Below are positions 5,924 through 12,444 of a stretch of DNA of 40,790 nt, piece by piece. Position 1 is the stretch's first letter. The number at the start of each line of letters is the position of its first letter. Source of the DNA: a virus. Made by a program: the position numbers and the translations under genes. The notes below the pieces were generated by a model. The model was not told the DNA's origin, made no database searches, and saw only the letters and a program-made list of their open reading frames with translations. The stretch is from IMG/VR virus record IMGVR_UViG_3300027734_000132, positions 1-40,790 of that record. One strand, 5' to 3'.

Positions 5924-6115
5924 ATGAACTTATTGGATACAAAAATTGCAGAACTTTATGCAGATGTTGTTTATCTTAAAAACTGGGATGCTGCGGAATC
6001 TTTTGCAAAATACTCAGAACTACGCGGCTTAATTGAGCGCGGCATCTACACACGCTCACTAGCCATCTGGCTTCTTAAATTATCCAAGGAAGAAAATCAG
6101 AAGGCGGTGGCATAA
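5924..6115 (+). CDS. Small helical hypothetical protein
   Basis: 63 residues from ATG 5924, one base after the previous stop. The in-frame ATG at 5876 would sit inside the upstream gene. The protein is almost all helix (LLDTKIAELYADVVYLKNW, LRGLIERGIYTRSLAIWLLK) with a Lys/Glu tail. No family recognised. Confidence 0.6.
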   Translation: MNLLDTKIAELYADVVYLKNWDAAESFAKYSELRGLIERGIYTRSLAIWLLKLSKEENQKAVA

Positions 6116-6117
6116 TT

Positions 6118-6291
6118 ATGGAAAAACTTACAAAATTAACTGTAGGCGGAAAAGTGGTTCCAGATTTCTGCCCTAAGTGCAACAGCAAAGGTTCGCTGGT
6201 ATTTAGCACTCACCTAAAGTGGTCAGTAGCAGCCAAATGGCAACATTTCATTCAATGCCAACTTTGTACTTACGAGGAGGATGTAAAATAA
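6118..6291 (+). CDS. Zinc-ribbon mini-protein
   Basis: 57 residues. CPKC (18-21) and CQLC (47-50) flank two beta strands, a classic zinc-ribbon layout similar in shape to TFIIS-type ribbons. The stop overlaps the next ATG (TAATG), and a GAGGAGG for the next gene lies in its last codons. Probably binds nucleic acid or polymerase; not provable here. Confidence 0.62.
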   Translation: MEKLTKLTVGGKVVPDFCPKCNSKGSLVFSTHLKWSVAAKWQHFIQCQLCTYEEDVK

Positions 6292-6545
6292 TGAGCGACA
6301 CAACTTACGAAGGCTGGAAGAACTACGATACTTGGAATGTGGCACTTTGGATTAACAATACCGAGGCGTTGTACAAAAGTGCGGTTGGATTTATGCAAGA
6401 CAATCCAGATCGCGACAATCCTTATATTGGTTTTCTACTACAAAACTATATGACGCACTTGGTTACTCCAGACGGAGCAGATTATATGTCCGACAAATTG
6501 GATTACCCTGCACTCAACGAAATGATGAGAGAGTTGGTGGAATAA
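6291..6545 (+). CDS. Phage protein of the YxTWNVALWI type
   Basis: 84 residues. The opening WKNYDTWNVALWINNTEALY is a widespread signature of small phage proteins of unknown role, and the helical rest fits. The start is ATG 6291, overlapping the preceding stop with GAGGAGG upstream; an in-frame ATG at 6219 lies inside the zinc-ribbon gene. Confidence 0.72.
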   Translation: MSDTTYEGWKNYDTWNVALWINNTEALYKSAVGFMQDNPDRDNPYIGFLLQNYMTHLVTPDGADYMSDKLDYPALNEMMRELVE

Positions 6546-6743
6546 ATGGGTTACTGGCACGGGTCTGGAACTCTTGGACACACAATCACACGAGAAATAG
6601 TCTGCCGCGAATATGCGGAAACCGATAAATGCGACAACATCTGGGAAGAGGACTTTGAGACAGATGACTGGGGTAATGTAGATCAAGAAGTTACCTGCAT
6701 TAAATGCGGTCAAAATTTCTACTTTAAGGAGGAATCGTGCTAG
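6546..6743 (+). CDS. Small Cys-containing acidic protein
   Basis: 65 residues, directly after the previous stop. It has Cys 20 and 29, then a CIKC knuckle (51-54) near the end and an acidic centre (WEEDFETDDWGNVDQE). It could be a one-knuckle zinc protein. No family recognised. Confidence 0.58.
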   Translation: MGYWHGSGTLGHTITREIVCREYAETDKCDNIWEEDFETDDWGNVDQEVTCIKCGQNFYFKEESC

Positions 6744-6847
6744 GAATTTTAATAGTTACCGCGGTGATCCTTCTCACACCAACAGTTTTGCTTGGTATGT
6801 TTAGCATTGAAAAGGAGGCATATGATGAAAATTATTTGCAAAGATAA
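6737..6847 (+). CDS. Tiny membrane protein
   Basis: 36 residues from GTG 6737, which overlaps the previous gene by 7 bases and has AAGGAGG about 4 bases upstream. One hydrophobic segment covers most of it (LGILIVTAVILLTPTVLLGM), followed by an acidic tail. It also overlaps the next gene. The strong ribosome site is the main support. Confidence 0.45.
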   Translation: MLGILIVTAVILLTPTVLLGMFSIEKEAYDENYLQR

Positions 6848-7088
6848 CCATTGGAAAGTGAAAGATGGTCAACTAATTCTAGACACTCCAGAAGGTCAAG
6901 AATCCGTCAAAACAATGGTGCGCATCTTGGAGGCACAAATCCGAGGCAGGATTTATGATGAAATATGTGCGATTGATTTAACTGATGACCGCAAGCGTGT
7001 TATGAAAAACGGACTGGAAAATGCACTACTAGCGGTGCAAGATATTTGTGCAAACGTAGCGTTAGGTGCATCCAATGGCAAACATTGA
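6825..7088 (+). CDS. Hypothetical protein
   Basis: 87 residues. I choose ATG 6825 because AGGAGG ends six bases upstream; ATG 6822 is also possible. The protein starts with a beta strand (KIICKDNHWKVKDG) and continues as helix with three Cys spread too far for a clear zinc site. No family recognised. Overlaps the next gene by 14 bases. Confidence 0.6.
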   Translation: MKIICKDNHWKVKDGQLILDTPEGQESVKTMVRILEAQIRGRIYDEICAIDLTDDRKRVMKNGLENALLAVQDICANVALGASNGKH

Positions 7089-7389
7089 CGACAATGTGGT
7101 CTTTATTGCCAACTATGCCAGTAATACAAGTCGTGCAGCAGCCGAAAAAGCACTTCCTAAAACTGGCAGCATACGCCGCAGAATCTATGACTACATCTAT
7201 CAGTCAGGTGGGGCAGCCGACTTTCAGTTGGAGGCAAAACTTAATGGCAAGCATCAGAGTATAAGTGCCAGCCGCAGGTCATTAGTTATAGATGGCTTTA
7301 TAGCCGATAGTGGCAAAACAGTTAAAAATCCAGAAGGCAACGAATGTACTTTATGGATTGTCGCACCTAAAGATTGGAAACTATTCTAA
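7075..7389 (+). CDS. Winged-helix DNA-binding protein (probable)
   Basis: 104 residues from ATG 7075. Residues ~30-90 fit a winged helix: TGSIRRRIYDYIYQSGGAAD (helix 1), a second helix, the recognition helix SISASRRSLVIDGFI, and a wing TVKNPEGNECTLWIV. It resembles small phage regulators that read an arrayed element with a polar helix. It is a candidate regulator of the phage's repeated promoters, by inference only. Its stop overlaps the next ATG. Confidence 0.6.
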   Translation: MANIDDNVVFIANYASNTSRAAAEKALPKTGSIRRRIYDYIYQSGGAADFQLEAKLNGKHQSISASRRSLVIDGFIADSGKTVKNPEGNECTLWIVAPKDWKLF

Positions 7390-7565
7390 TGCCTACATAT
7401 GAATTTCGTTGTAATGATGATAAGTCAATGATAGAGATACAGCAAGGCTTCCACGATGGCAGCATCCCAGCGTGCCCCTTGTGTGGCAAAAATATGACCA
7501 AAATCTTTTCACCTACCCCTGCCGTATTTCGCGGGTCGGGTTTCTATAAAACGGATAACAGATGA
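7389..7565 (+). CDS. FmdB-like zinc-ribbon protein
   Basis: 58 residues. It begins MPTYEFRC and carries CPLCG, then KIFSPTPAVFRGSGFYKTD, the pattern of FmdB-type CxxC...CxxC ribbons, although the N-terminal knuckle has only one Cys. Bacterial FmdB relatives are small putative regulators of unknown target. The start overlaps the previous stop (TAATG). Confidence 0.78.
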   Translation: MPTYEFRCNDDKSMIEIQQGFHDGSIPACPLCGKNMTKIFSPTPAVFRGSGFYKTDNR

Positions 7566-7672
7566 GCCAATGTGATGTCTGTGACCAGTACAAAACCGTA
7601 CACGAATTTTGCAATAGCAATGGTGTATGCAGGGATTGCTGCTCTGAATGTGGCGAGGAAAGTTGTGAATAA
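7562..7672 (+). CDS. Cys-rich mini-protein
   Basis: 36 residues, of which eight are Cys (CDVC, C, C, CC, C, C), so it probably folds around one or two zinc ions. It overlaps the FmdB-like gene by ATGA. No family recognised. Confidence 0.5.
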   Translation: MSQCDVCDQYKTVHEFCNSNGVCRDCCSECGEESCE

Positions 7673-7675
7673 CAA

Positions 7676-7831
7676 ATGACATATGGTTGCGGTGCTTATA
7701 CCTGCAAATCCTGCTACCCGTTTACATATCGCTGCTATGAGTGCTTAACGGATTACCCGACTCCAGTACCTAATGGAGAAAAATTACCCGATTGCGAAGA
7801 ATGTGGAGCAGGAGAGGTGGATGCAAGTTAA
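7676..7831 (+). CDS. Cys-rich mini-protein
   Basis: 51 residues with Cys at about 5, 10, 13, 20, 23, 40 and 43, including CKSC, CYEC and CEEC knuckles. It sits between two other Cys-rich genes, three bases after one and overlapping the next (TAATG). Likely a zinc-binding mini-protein. Confidence 0.52.
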   Translation: MTYGCGAYTCKSCYPFTYRCYECLTDYPTPVPNGEKLPDCEECGAGEVDAS

Positions 7832-8049
7832 TGGCTGATTGTTTTTGCACCAAAACCTACCAATGTTTAACTTGCGAAGGTGGCACAAAGCCTAAGGTAA
7901 GGCGAGGAACGCAACGGAAAATTGCGCAATGCGGTACACGCGCAGGTTATAGCCGCCACCTAAATATGGGTGAACCAACTTGTACTGAATGCAAAGCCGC
8001 ACAGACCGAAGCCGTAAAGAAATATCAAAGAGAGAAGGCACTTAAATGA
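7831..8049 (+). CDS. Cys-rich basic protein with RAGYSRH motif
   Basis: 72 residues from ATG 7831. The second half, CGTRAGYSRHLNMGEPTCTEC followed by a basic helix, is a motif I associate with many small actinophage and actinobacterial proteins, probably zinc and nucleic-acid binding. The N-terminal half adds CxC and CLTC. It overlaps the kinase gene by ATGA. Confidence 0.66.
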   Translation: MADCFCTKTYQCLTCEGGTKPKVRRGTQRKIAQCGTRAGYSRHLNMGEPTCTECKAAQTEAVKKYQREKALK

Positions 8050-8576
8050 TTATTGGACTAAGTGGATATGCACAGGCAGGTAAAGATACAGTCGCCAAGA
8101 TACTGGTGGAGGATTACGGGTACTCACGCATAGCGTTTGCAGACATTATCAAAAATGCTTGCTACCGATTAAACCCTATAGTTACCCTTGACGGATTACG
8201 CTTAGCGCACGTTGTTGATCTTGAAGGTTGGGAAATTGCCAAACAAGTGCCAGAGGTTCGCCGCGTACTGCAAGTGATGGGAACCGAGGTCGGACGAGAG
8301 TTAATTGACCCACAAATCTGGGTGGAACTTACCTTACATAATACGGCTAAAACCGACAAAGTTGTCATATCAGATGTAAGGTTTAGGAACGAAGCCGAAG
8401 AAATTAAGTGGCGCGGTGGGGAAATTTGGCGCATAAGCCGCATAGAAAAGGACACACCAGTCAATCTCCACAGGTCAGAGACCGATATGGATTCGTGGTC
8501 TTTTGATCATTATTTGTCAAACAATGGCACAATAGATGAGTTACGAGATGAGGTAAGCAGACTATGGAAGGTGTAG
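8046..8576 (+). CDS. Deoxynucleoside monophosphate kinase
   Basis: 176 residues. The P-loop GYAQAGKDT (7-15), RIAFADIIK lid-type segment, and DVRFRNEAEEIKWRGGEIWRI near the C-terminus match phage dNMP kinases of the T4 gp1 type. It converts dNMPs to dNDPs for phage DNA synthesis, which matters when host DNA is degraded to dNMPs. It may also accept modified nucleotides, a point of interest given the glycosyltransferase at 12437, but nothing here proves that. Confidence 0.85.
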   Translation: MIIGLSGYAQAGKDTVAKILVEDYGYSRIAFADIIKNACYRLNPIVTLDGLRLAHVVDLEGWEIAKQVPEVRRVLQVMGTEVGRELIDPQIWVELTLHNTAKTDKVVISDVRFRNEAEEIKWRGGEIWRISRIEKDTPVNLHRSETDMDSWSFDHYLSNNGTIDELRDEVSRLWKV

Positions 8577-8734
8577 TGCATTGTCTCGGATGTGGAAAGT
8601 GGCTTATGGCTACGATGTTGTCGTGCAACACCTGTATGACAATACAAACGACGAAAGGAAACAGCGATGCTGAATCTAATCAACGGGAGGAAACTATGGT
8701 AAAGATTGCGGTAAAGGAGAAGGGTGAGGGCTGA
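8564..8734 (+). CDS. Zinc-ribbon mini-protein
   Basis: 56 residues from ATG 8564, overlapping the kinase end by 13 bases. CLGC (7-10) and CNTC (21-24) form a short ribbon; the rest is polar and probably disordered (TTKGNSDAESNQREE). No family recognised. Confidence 0.5.
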   Translation: MEGVVHCLGCGKWLMATMLSCNTCMTIQTTKGNSDAESNQREETMVKIAVKEKGEG

Positions 8735-8739
8735 AGTTA

Positions 8740-9159
8740 TTGGCAAAATGCCTTTCAGTAGCCGCACTTGCGGTAGGTATTTTGTTGGCAACACCAGCCG
8801 AGGCTCACAGTCCTAAAATGCCACAAATGGTAGACGTTCGCACAGCGCAAGCGGCAAAAGTTAGCGCACAAAAGCAGTTACATGTTTTTGGTTGGGGTCG
8901 TAGCCAATGGGGATGCCTTAAGGAATTATGGACTAATGAGTCAAACTGGCGACCAGATGCCAGAAATAAAACAGCCGTAACGGTTGTAAGAAATGGTAAA
9001 AAAGTCCAAGTCCACGCAGGAGGTATCCCACAGATACTAGGGCTAGACCCCAAGACACCCGTGCATAAGCAGGTTCGGTTAGGTTTAACCTACATAGACT
9101 CCAGATATGGAAGCCCGTGCAATGCTTTAAGATTTTGGGATACCAACTTTTGGTATTAG
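8740..9159 (+). CDS. Secreted lytic transglycosylase-like protein
   Basis: 139 residues from TTG 8740, with GAGGG about 10 bases upstream. A signal peptide is evident: MAKCLSVAALAVGILLATPAEA, with cleavage expected after AEA. The mature part has QWGCLKELWTNESNW with Glu67 in the catalytic position, AGGIPQIL, then QVRLGLTYIDSRYGSPC and a final FW..NFWY, the pattern of the small SLT-like domain common in actinobacterial secreted proteins. It should cut peptidoglycan glycan strands outside the membrane. It lies in the early operon, away from the M15 endolysin at 38386, which is odd for a lysis gene. Confidence 0.75.
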   Translation: MAKCLSVAALAVGILLATPAEAHSPKMPQMVDVRTAQAAKVSAQKQLHVFGWGRSQWGCLKELWTNESNWRPDARNKTAVTVVRNGKKVQVHAGGIPQILGLDPKTPVHKQVRLGLTYIDSRYGSPCNALRFWDTNFWY

Positions 9160-9171
9160 TATAGTTTTGTT

Positions 9172-9221
9172 GCAGGGCTGATTCCCTGCGGCAAATGTTA
9201 CCTATCGGAGAAGCGGTAACA
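9172..9221 (+). terminator. Two hairpins ahead of the main terminator
   Basis: GCAGGG (9172-9177) pairs with CCCTGC (9184-9189), and TGTTACC (9196-9202) with GGTAACA (9215-9221). They precede the stronger stem at 9223-9262 and with it form a three-hairpin barrier after the P2 operon. Confidence 0.5.
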
Positions 9222-9262
9222 AAAGAGAACCCACAGCGATTTGCCTCCCTGTGGGTTCTCTT
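9222..9262 (+). terminator. Strong bidirectional terminator
   Basis: A perfect 14-bp stem: AAGAGAACCCACAG (9223-9236) with CTGTGGGTTCTCTT (9249-9262), loop of 12 bases. A-rich bases on the left give a T run for the minus strand, so it can stop transcription in both directions. It separates the P2 operon from the gene at 9285. Confidence 0.85.
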
Positions 9263-9272
9263 ATGTCTAGGG

Positions 9273-9278
9273 TAGAAT
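9273..9278 (+). promoter_or_regulatory. -10 box of a leaderless promoter
   Basis: TAGAAT lies only six bases before the ATG at 9285, directly after the terminator. This puts the transcription start on or next to the ATG, so the mRNA would be leaderless, common in actinobacteria. No ribosome site is present before this ATG, in contrast to the AGGAGG sites of the early genes. A -35 box is not clear. Confidence 0.6.
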
Positions 9279-9284
9279 TAAACA

Positions 9285-9848
9285 ATGACCACCATCGCCG
9301 CTATAGAAGGAAATGGGTGGGCTGTAATTGGGTCAGACTCGCAATCATCAGGCGAAGATGGATTTTCTATAGACATACCTGCGGGCAAGATATTTAAGAA
9401 TGGTGAAGCAATAATTGCTGGCGCTGGTGCAGTACGCGGAATCAACTTATTGGAACACGCTTGGGTATGTCCGCCAATAAAAATAGACAACCTAGATAAA
9501 TATGTAACAAGTATTCTAATTCCATCCATACGCAAGTGCTTTGATGCGGCAGATTATGAGTACAAAAAAGACGAAGGTTCAGTACTGCAAGACAATATCT
9601 TTATCATTTGTGTCCGAGGTTGCATCTATCGTATTGACGAAGATTATGGGTGGGAAAGAACTAACGACAACATTTATGTGGCAGGTTCAGGCGAACGATT
9701 TGCTCTTGGCGCACTTGAAGCACTTAAGGCTGGACAATCCGATACTGTAGCCAAAGCCAAAAACTGTATACGCATAGCAATTAAGGCGGCATCCAAGTAT
9801 GATGTCTTTACGGGAGGCGAGATCAAATTTATGGTATCCAATGGATAA
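9285..9848 (+). CDS. HslV/proteasome beta-like Ntn-hydrolase protease subunit
   Basis: 187 residues. MTTIAAIEGNGWAVIGSDSQ aligns with the HslV N-terminus: Thr2 would be the nucleophile after Met removal, Asp18 and Lys35 fit the catalytic Asp and Lys, AGAGA (45-49) the oxyanion glycines, and GSGERFALGALEAL (134-147) the GSG motif with its following helix. The length is close to HslV (about 175). These proteins assemble into barrel proteases that need an ATPase unfoldase, and no HslU, Mpa or ClpX-like gene is visible in this genome. Either a host ATPase is used or it acts alone. It may trim capsid or host regulatory proteins; that is speculation. First gene after a strong terminator, with a leaderless start. 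Confidence 0.8.
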   Translation: MTTIAAIEGNGWAVIGSDSQSSGEDGFSIDIPAGKIFKNGEAIIAGAGAVRGINLLEHAWVCPPIKIDNLDKYVTSILIPSIRKCFDAADYEYKKDEGSVLQDNIFIICVRGCIYRIDEDYGWERTNDNIYVAGSGERFALGALEALKAGQSDTVAKAKNCIRIAIKAASKYDVFTGGEIKFMVSNG

Positions 9849-10194
9849 AAAAATAGCGGAAGTTGTACTCAGCCGCGCTGGAAATTACTGCGAAGCGTGC
9901 GGCAAAGCAGGTCAAAACTTCGCACTTCACCACCGCAGGTTAAAGTCGCAAGGTGGTAAGGATGAAGTCTGCAACCTTATAGCCGTGCATCACGAGTGCC
10001 ACAATATGGGAACCAATGCAATACATATGAACCCTGCGAAATCTATAGAGATGGGTTGGATAGTGCCAAGTTGGGCGCAACCCGCCGAGTATCCCTTACA
10101 CCTTCCAGACGGAAGTAAGGTATTATTGGACAACGAAGGCTCCTATCAACTAACAGAAGGTGAAAATTATGGCTCAGATAGAAATTATTGGTAA
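9841..10194 (+). CDS. HNH endonuclease
   Basis: 117 residues from ATG 9841, overlapping the protease gene by 8 bases. The HNH core is complete: CEAC (two Cys), FALHHRRLKSQGG, CNLIAVHHECHN, with paired zinc Cys and catalytic His. A ~55-residue tail follows (PSWAQPAEYPLHLPDGSKVL). HNH proteins next to terminase can assist packaging; here SSB and HTH genes intervene, so recombination or homing are other options. An in-frame ATG at 9799 lies inside the upstream gene. Confidence 0.85.
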   Translation: MDKKIAEVVLSRAGNYCEACGKAGQNFALHHRRLKSQGGKDEVCNLIAVHHECHNMGTNAIHMNPAKSIEMGWIVPSWAQPAEYPLHLPDGSKVLLDNEGSYQLTEGENYGSDRNYW

Positions 10195-10552
10195 CGCTGG
10201 CGGAGACGCAGAACTTAAATTCATTAAAGGTGCAAAAGGTGATTTTGCCGTCAGCAATTTTAGTCTCGCAGAAACCCCACGCGAATACAAAAATGGTGAG
10301 TGGGTACTAGGCGAGACAGTATGGTGGAAAATTACCGCCACAGGAGATTTGGCTGAGTGGACAGCAGACACACCACTAAAAGGTACCAAGTTGCTTGTAA
10401 AGGGCGACCTAAAGGCATTTGAATATAAAGGTCGCGATGGTGAAATTAAGTCAGGCTTTGAAGTTAAAGCAAAAATGATTGCGGTTGTTGGCACTTTAAA
10501 GCGCAAGACGGCAGCACCTAAAACAGAGGGAAATCAAGAATGGCCGTTTTAA
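10169..10552 (+). CDS. ssb: Single-stranded DNA-binding protein
   Basis: 127 residues. An OB-fold SSB pattern is seen: IEIIGNAGGDAELKFI, KGDFAVSNFSLAETPREYKN, ETVWWKITATGDLAEW, LLVKGDLKAFEYKGRDG. The C-terminus WPF resembles the protein-docking tip of bacterial SSBs, although the linker is short and less acidic. ATG 10169 has AGAAGG 8 bases upstream; GTG 10160 is an alternative. It protects phage single strands and probably works with the annealing protein, Cas4-like nuclease and RusA. Confidence 0.88.
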   Translation: MAQIEIIGNAGGDAELKFIKGAKGDFAVSNFSLAETPREYKNGEWVLGETVWWKITATGDLAEWTADTPLKGTKLLVKGDLKAFEYKGRDGEIKSGFEVKAKMIAVVGTLKRKTAAPKTEGNQEWPF

Positions 10553-10719
10553 TTACCAGCACCGAAGTTTGTGAACTTTTGGGCATAACACCTAACAACC
10601 TCTACCAAATGCAATACCGCAAACAAATTGTGTGGGTGGAGAAAGTAGGCAGAAATGCTCTTTATGACCGCGAACAGGTAGAAGCGTATAAGGCGAAACG
10701 AGATCATCGTTCCTTATGA
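10540..10719 (+). CDS. Excisionase/MerR-type HTH protein A
   Basis: 59 residues, overlapping ssb by 13 bases. ITSTEVCELLGITPNNLYQM and the following RKQIVWVEKVGRNALYDREQ with EAYKAKR is the HTH-17/Xis-like pattern. No integrase is encoded, so it is more likely a repressor or DNA-bending cofactor than an excisionase. A second member of the same type lies at 11320. Confidence 0.72.
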   Translation: MAVLITSTEVCELLGITPNNLYQMQYRKQIVWVEKVGRNALYDREQVEAYKAKRDHRSL

Positions 10720-11333
10720 AATGTGTCCTGTGCCGCAAATCCACAGAACGTTCAGTATGTGAGTCGTGCTGGGATTTTGCCTTGACAAAATTAAAGGCTT
10801 TCCCAGACAAATACTTTGAACTTGAAAAGGAATTGCTGCCCAGTAAAGGGTATGGAGAGAAGGTAGGCGGAAGTAAGACACCGCCTATCCCTGTCCGATT
10901 AGAGACATTGGACTTGCGTACTGGGGGCATCAGCAAGCCAATAACCGCGCACGAATTAAAGATTAGAGTCGTGCGTGAACATACTCGCATTACATTCAGG
11001 GGCGAGGAAATTAACAAAATCAAGATGACGGTCAAATACATTACGGGTCAATCCGAGTGGATTTTTGAGCACTACCAAGAACTAGATAATCTTACGAAAG
11101 ACATTAACAACATAAGTAACCGCATATCTAGTGTCTTGGGGTACAAGTCCGACCTAGTTTCTATCGGCACCTGCCCAGCGCAGGATGATAAGGGCGAAGT
11201 ATGCGGTGCCAAGTTGCTTGTTGATCCCAAAACATTGACCAATTTTAATGACATTAAGTGCCGAGCCTGTGGAACTTCGTGGGATAGTGCTAAATGGCGT
11301 TTGCTGGGTAAGGTGCTAAGTGCTGACTCTTAA
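10716..11333 (+). CDS. Zinc-ribbon protein between the two HTH genes
   Basis: 205 residues, overlapping the HTH gene by ATGA. It opens with CVLC (3-6) and VCESC (about 15-19), has a long helical middle (EWIFEHYQELDNLTKDINNI), and ends with CPAQDDKGEVCGAKLLVDP then CRACGTSWDSAKWRLLG, a second zinc ribbon. This double-ribbon architecture recurs in actinophages next to HTH genes but has no assigned function. Likely DNA binding with the HTH partner. Confidence 0.62.
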   Translation: MKCVLCRKSTERSVCESCWDFALTKLKAFPDKYFELEKELLPSKGYGEKVGGSKTPPIPVRLETLDLRTGGISKPITAHELKIRVVREHTRITFRGEEINKIKMTVKYITGQSEWIFEHYQELDNLTKDINNISNRISSVLGYKSDLVSIGTCPAQDDKGEVCGAKLLVDPKTLTNFNDIKCRACGTSWDSAKWRLLGKVLSADS

Positions 11334-11481
11334 AGAAGCAATGAGGATGTTTAAAGTATCCCAAGCCACCATCTACAGATGGGCAAAAAAAGATGACATC
11401 AAAAGTAAGATAATCGGTGGGGCAAGATACTACGACATTGACGATTTGCAAAACGCGTATATGAAACGCCACATTAGTTAA
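11320..11481 (+). CDS. Excisionase/MerR-type HTH protein B
   Basis: 53 residues from GTG 11320, overlapping the previous gene by 14 bases with AAGG about 7 bases upstream. LTLKEAMRMFKVSQATIYRW, then KIIGGARYYDIDDLQNAYM is a compact HTH-17 fold. It resembles the protein at 10540 in layout, so the two may be paralogues. ATG 11341 would remove the first helix and is less likely. Confidence 0.7.
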   Translation: MLTLKEAMRMFKVSQATIYRWAKKDDIKSKIIGGARYYDIDDLQNAYMKRHIS

Positions 11482-11531
11482 GTTATGTGATAATCTACGC
11501 AGTATCTTGGAAAAGGTCTATACTTCAAGAT

Positions 11532-11741
11532 ATGCAAGTGATTATAGATGACCTAACAGTTGATGATATAGACGAGGCTTTAAGTCACTTGCGTACAAAA
11601 TTGCAAGACCGATATGGAAATAGGCTAACCTACAGCCAGCGAGAATTCTACTTAGGGCAAGTAGATGATTTACTGGATGCAAGAATAGAGTTGAAGGCAT
11701 ATGAAGGTAGTACAAAAACTAATCTCGGAGTTGATGGCTGA
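11532..11741 (+). CDS. Small acidic helical protein
   Basis: 69 residues from ATG 11532; GTG 11487 would add 15 residues but has no clear ribosome site. It starts MQVIIDDLTVDDIDEALSHL and has a second helix QREFYLGQVDDLLDARIELK. Small proteins with a TVDDIDEALxHL opening occur in actinophages without known function. It overlaps the ParB-like gene by 41 bases, a fairly long overlap. Confidence 0.58.
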   Translation: MQVIIDDLTVDDIDEALSHLRTKLQDRYGNRLTYSQREFYLGQVDDLLDARIELKAYEGSTKTNLGVDG

Positions 11742-12444
11742 CCCCAACAACGCTAGAAAACACTCTGAAAAAAACTTGGATGCAATAGCATCTAGTCTTG
11801 AAAAGTTTGGGCAGCGCAAGCCTATTGTTGTACATAATGGCGTAGTGATTGCCGGCAACGGAACGCTAGAAGCCGCACAAAAACTAGGCTGGCACGAGAT
11901 AGCAATTACGGAAGTTCCCGATAACTGGGATGCCGATACCGCTAAAGCATATGCGATTGCAGATAACCGCACCGCTGAATTGGCTGAGTGGGATAAAGAA
12001 ATACTTGCTTCCCAATTACTAGAACTTGAGAACTCTGACTGGGATTTGATTGACCTTGGCTTTGAGGCTGACTATATGCCACGCGAGGTATCAGACACCA
12101 GTTTGTATACGCACAAAGTTAGTGTCCCTCATTATGAGGTTGTAGGCGATCAGCCAAAACTATTAGAATTATTTAACGACACAACAGCCAATCAACTTAA
12201 GGCAGAAATAGCCGAGGCTAAGGTTGATGCGGAGTTGCACAACTTCCTTATGTTGGCAGCAGATAGGCACGTTGTATTTAACTATTCCAAAATTGCTGAG
12301 TACTACGCTCACGCACCAGCAAATGTACAAAAACTACTTGAAGCATCCGCCTTGGTCATTATTGACCTTGATAGTGCTATTGCACGCGGCTATGCTGATT
12401 TGATGGCTAGAGTGGATGAATTAGAGTCCGAATCAGATGAGTGA
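11701..12444 (+). CDS. ParB/Srx-like domain protein
   Basis: 247 residues. The N-terminal 110 residues match phage ParB-like domains: ISELMADPNNARKH (8-21), the helix LDAIASSLEKFGQRKPIVV, AGNGTLEAAQKLGW (51-64), and AYAIADNRTAELAEWD. The C-terminal half is helical without a clear domain. Such domains bind CTP or DNA, and in phages they often sit beside DNA-modifying enzymes. The next gene, in an 8-base overlap, is a glycosyltransferase of the TET-associated type, which supports a link to DNA modification. A normal partition role is unlikely, since no ParA is present. Confidence 0.78.
   Translation: MKVVQKLISELMADPNNARKHSEKNLDAIASSLEKFGQRKPIVVHNGVVIAGNGTLEAAQKLGWHEIAITEVPDNWDADTAKAYAIADNRTAELAEWDKEILASQLLELENSDWDLIDLGFEADYMPREVSDTSLYTHKVSVPHYEVVGDQPKLLELFNDTTANQLKAEIAEAKVDAELHNFLMLAADRHVVFNYSKIAEYYAHAPANVQKLLEASALVIIDLDSAIARGYADLMARVDELESESDE

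Noticed and set aside
10540-11481. Evidence of lysogeny from excisionase-like genes
   Set aside because: No tyrosine or serine integrase, attachment site or repressor pair is visible, so a temperate lifestyle is not supported.
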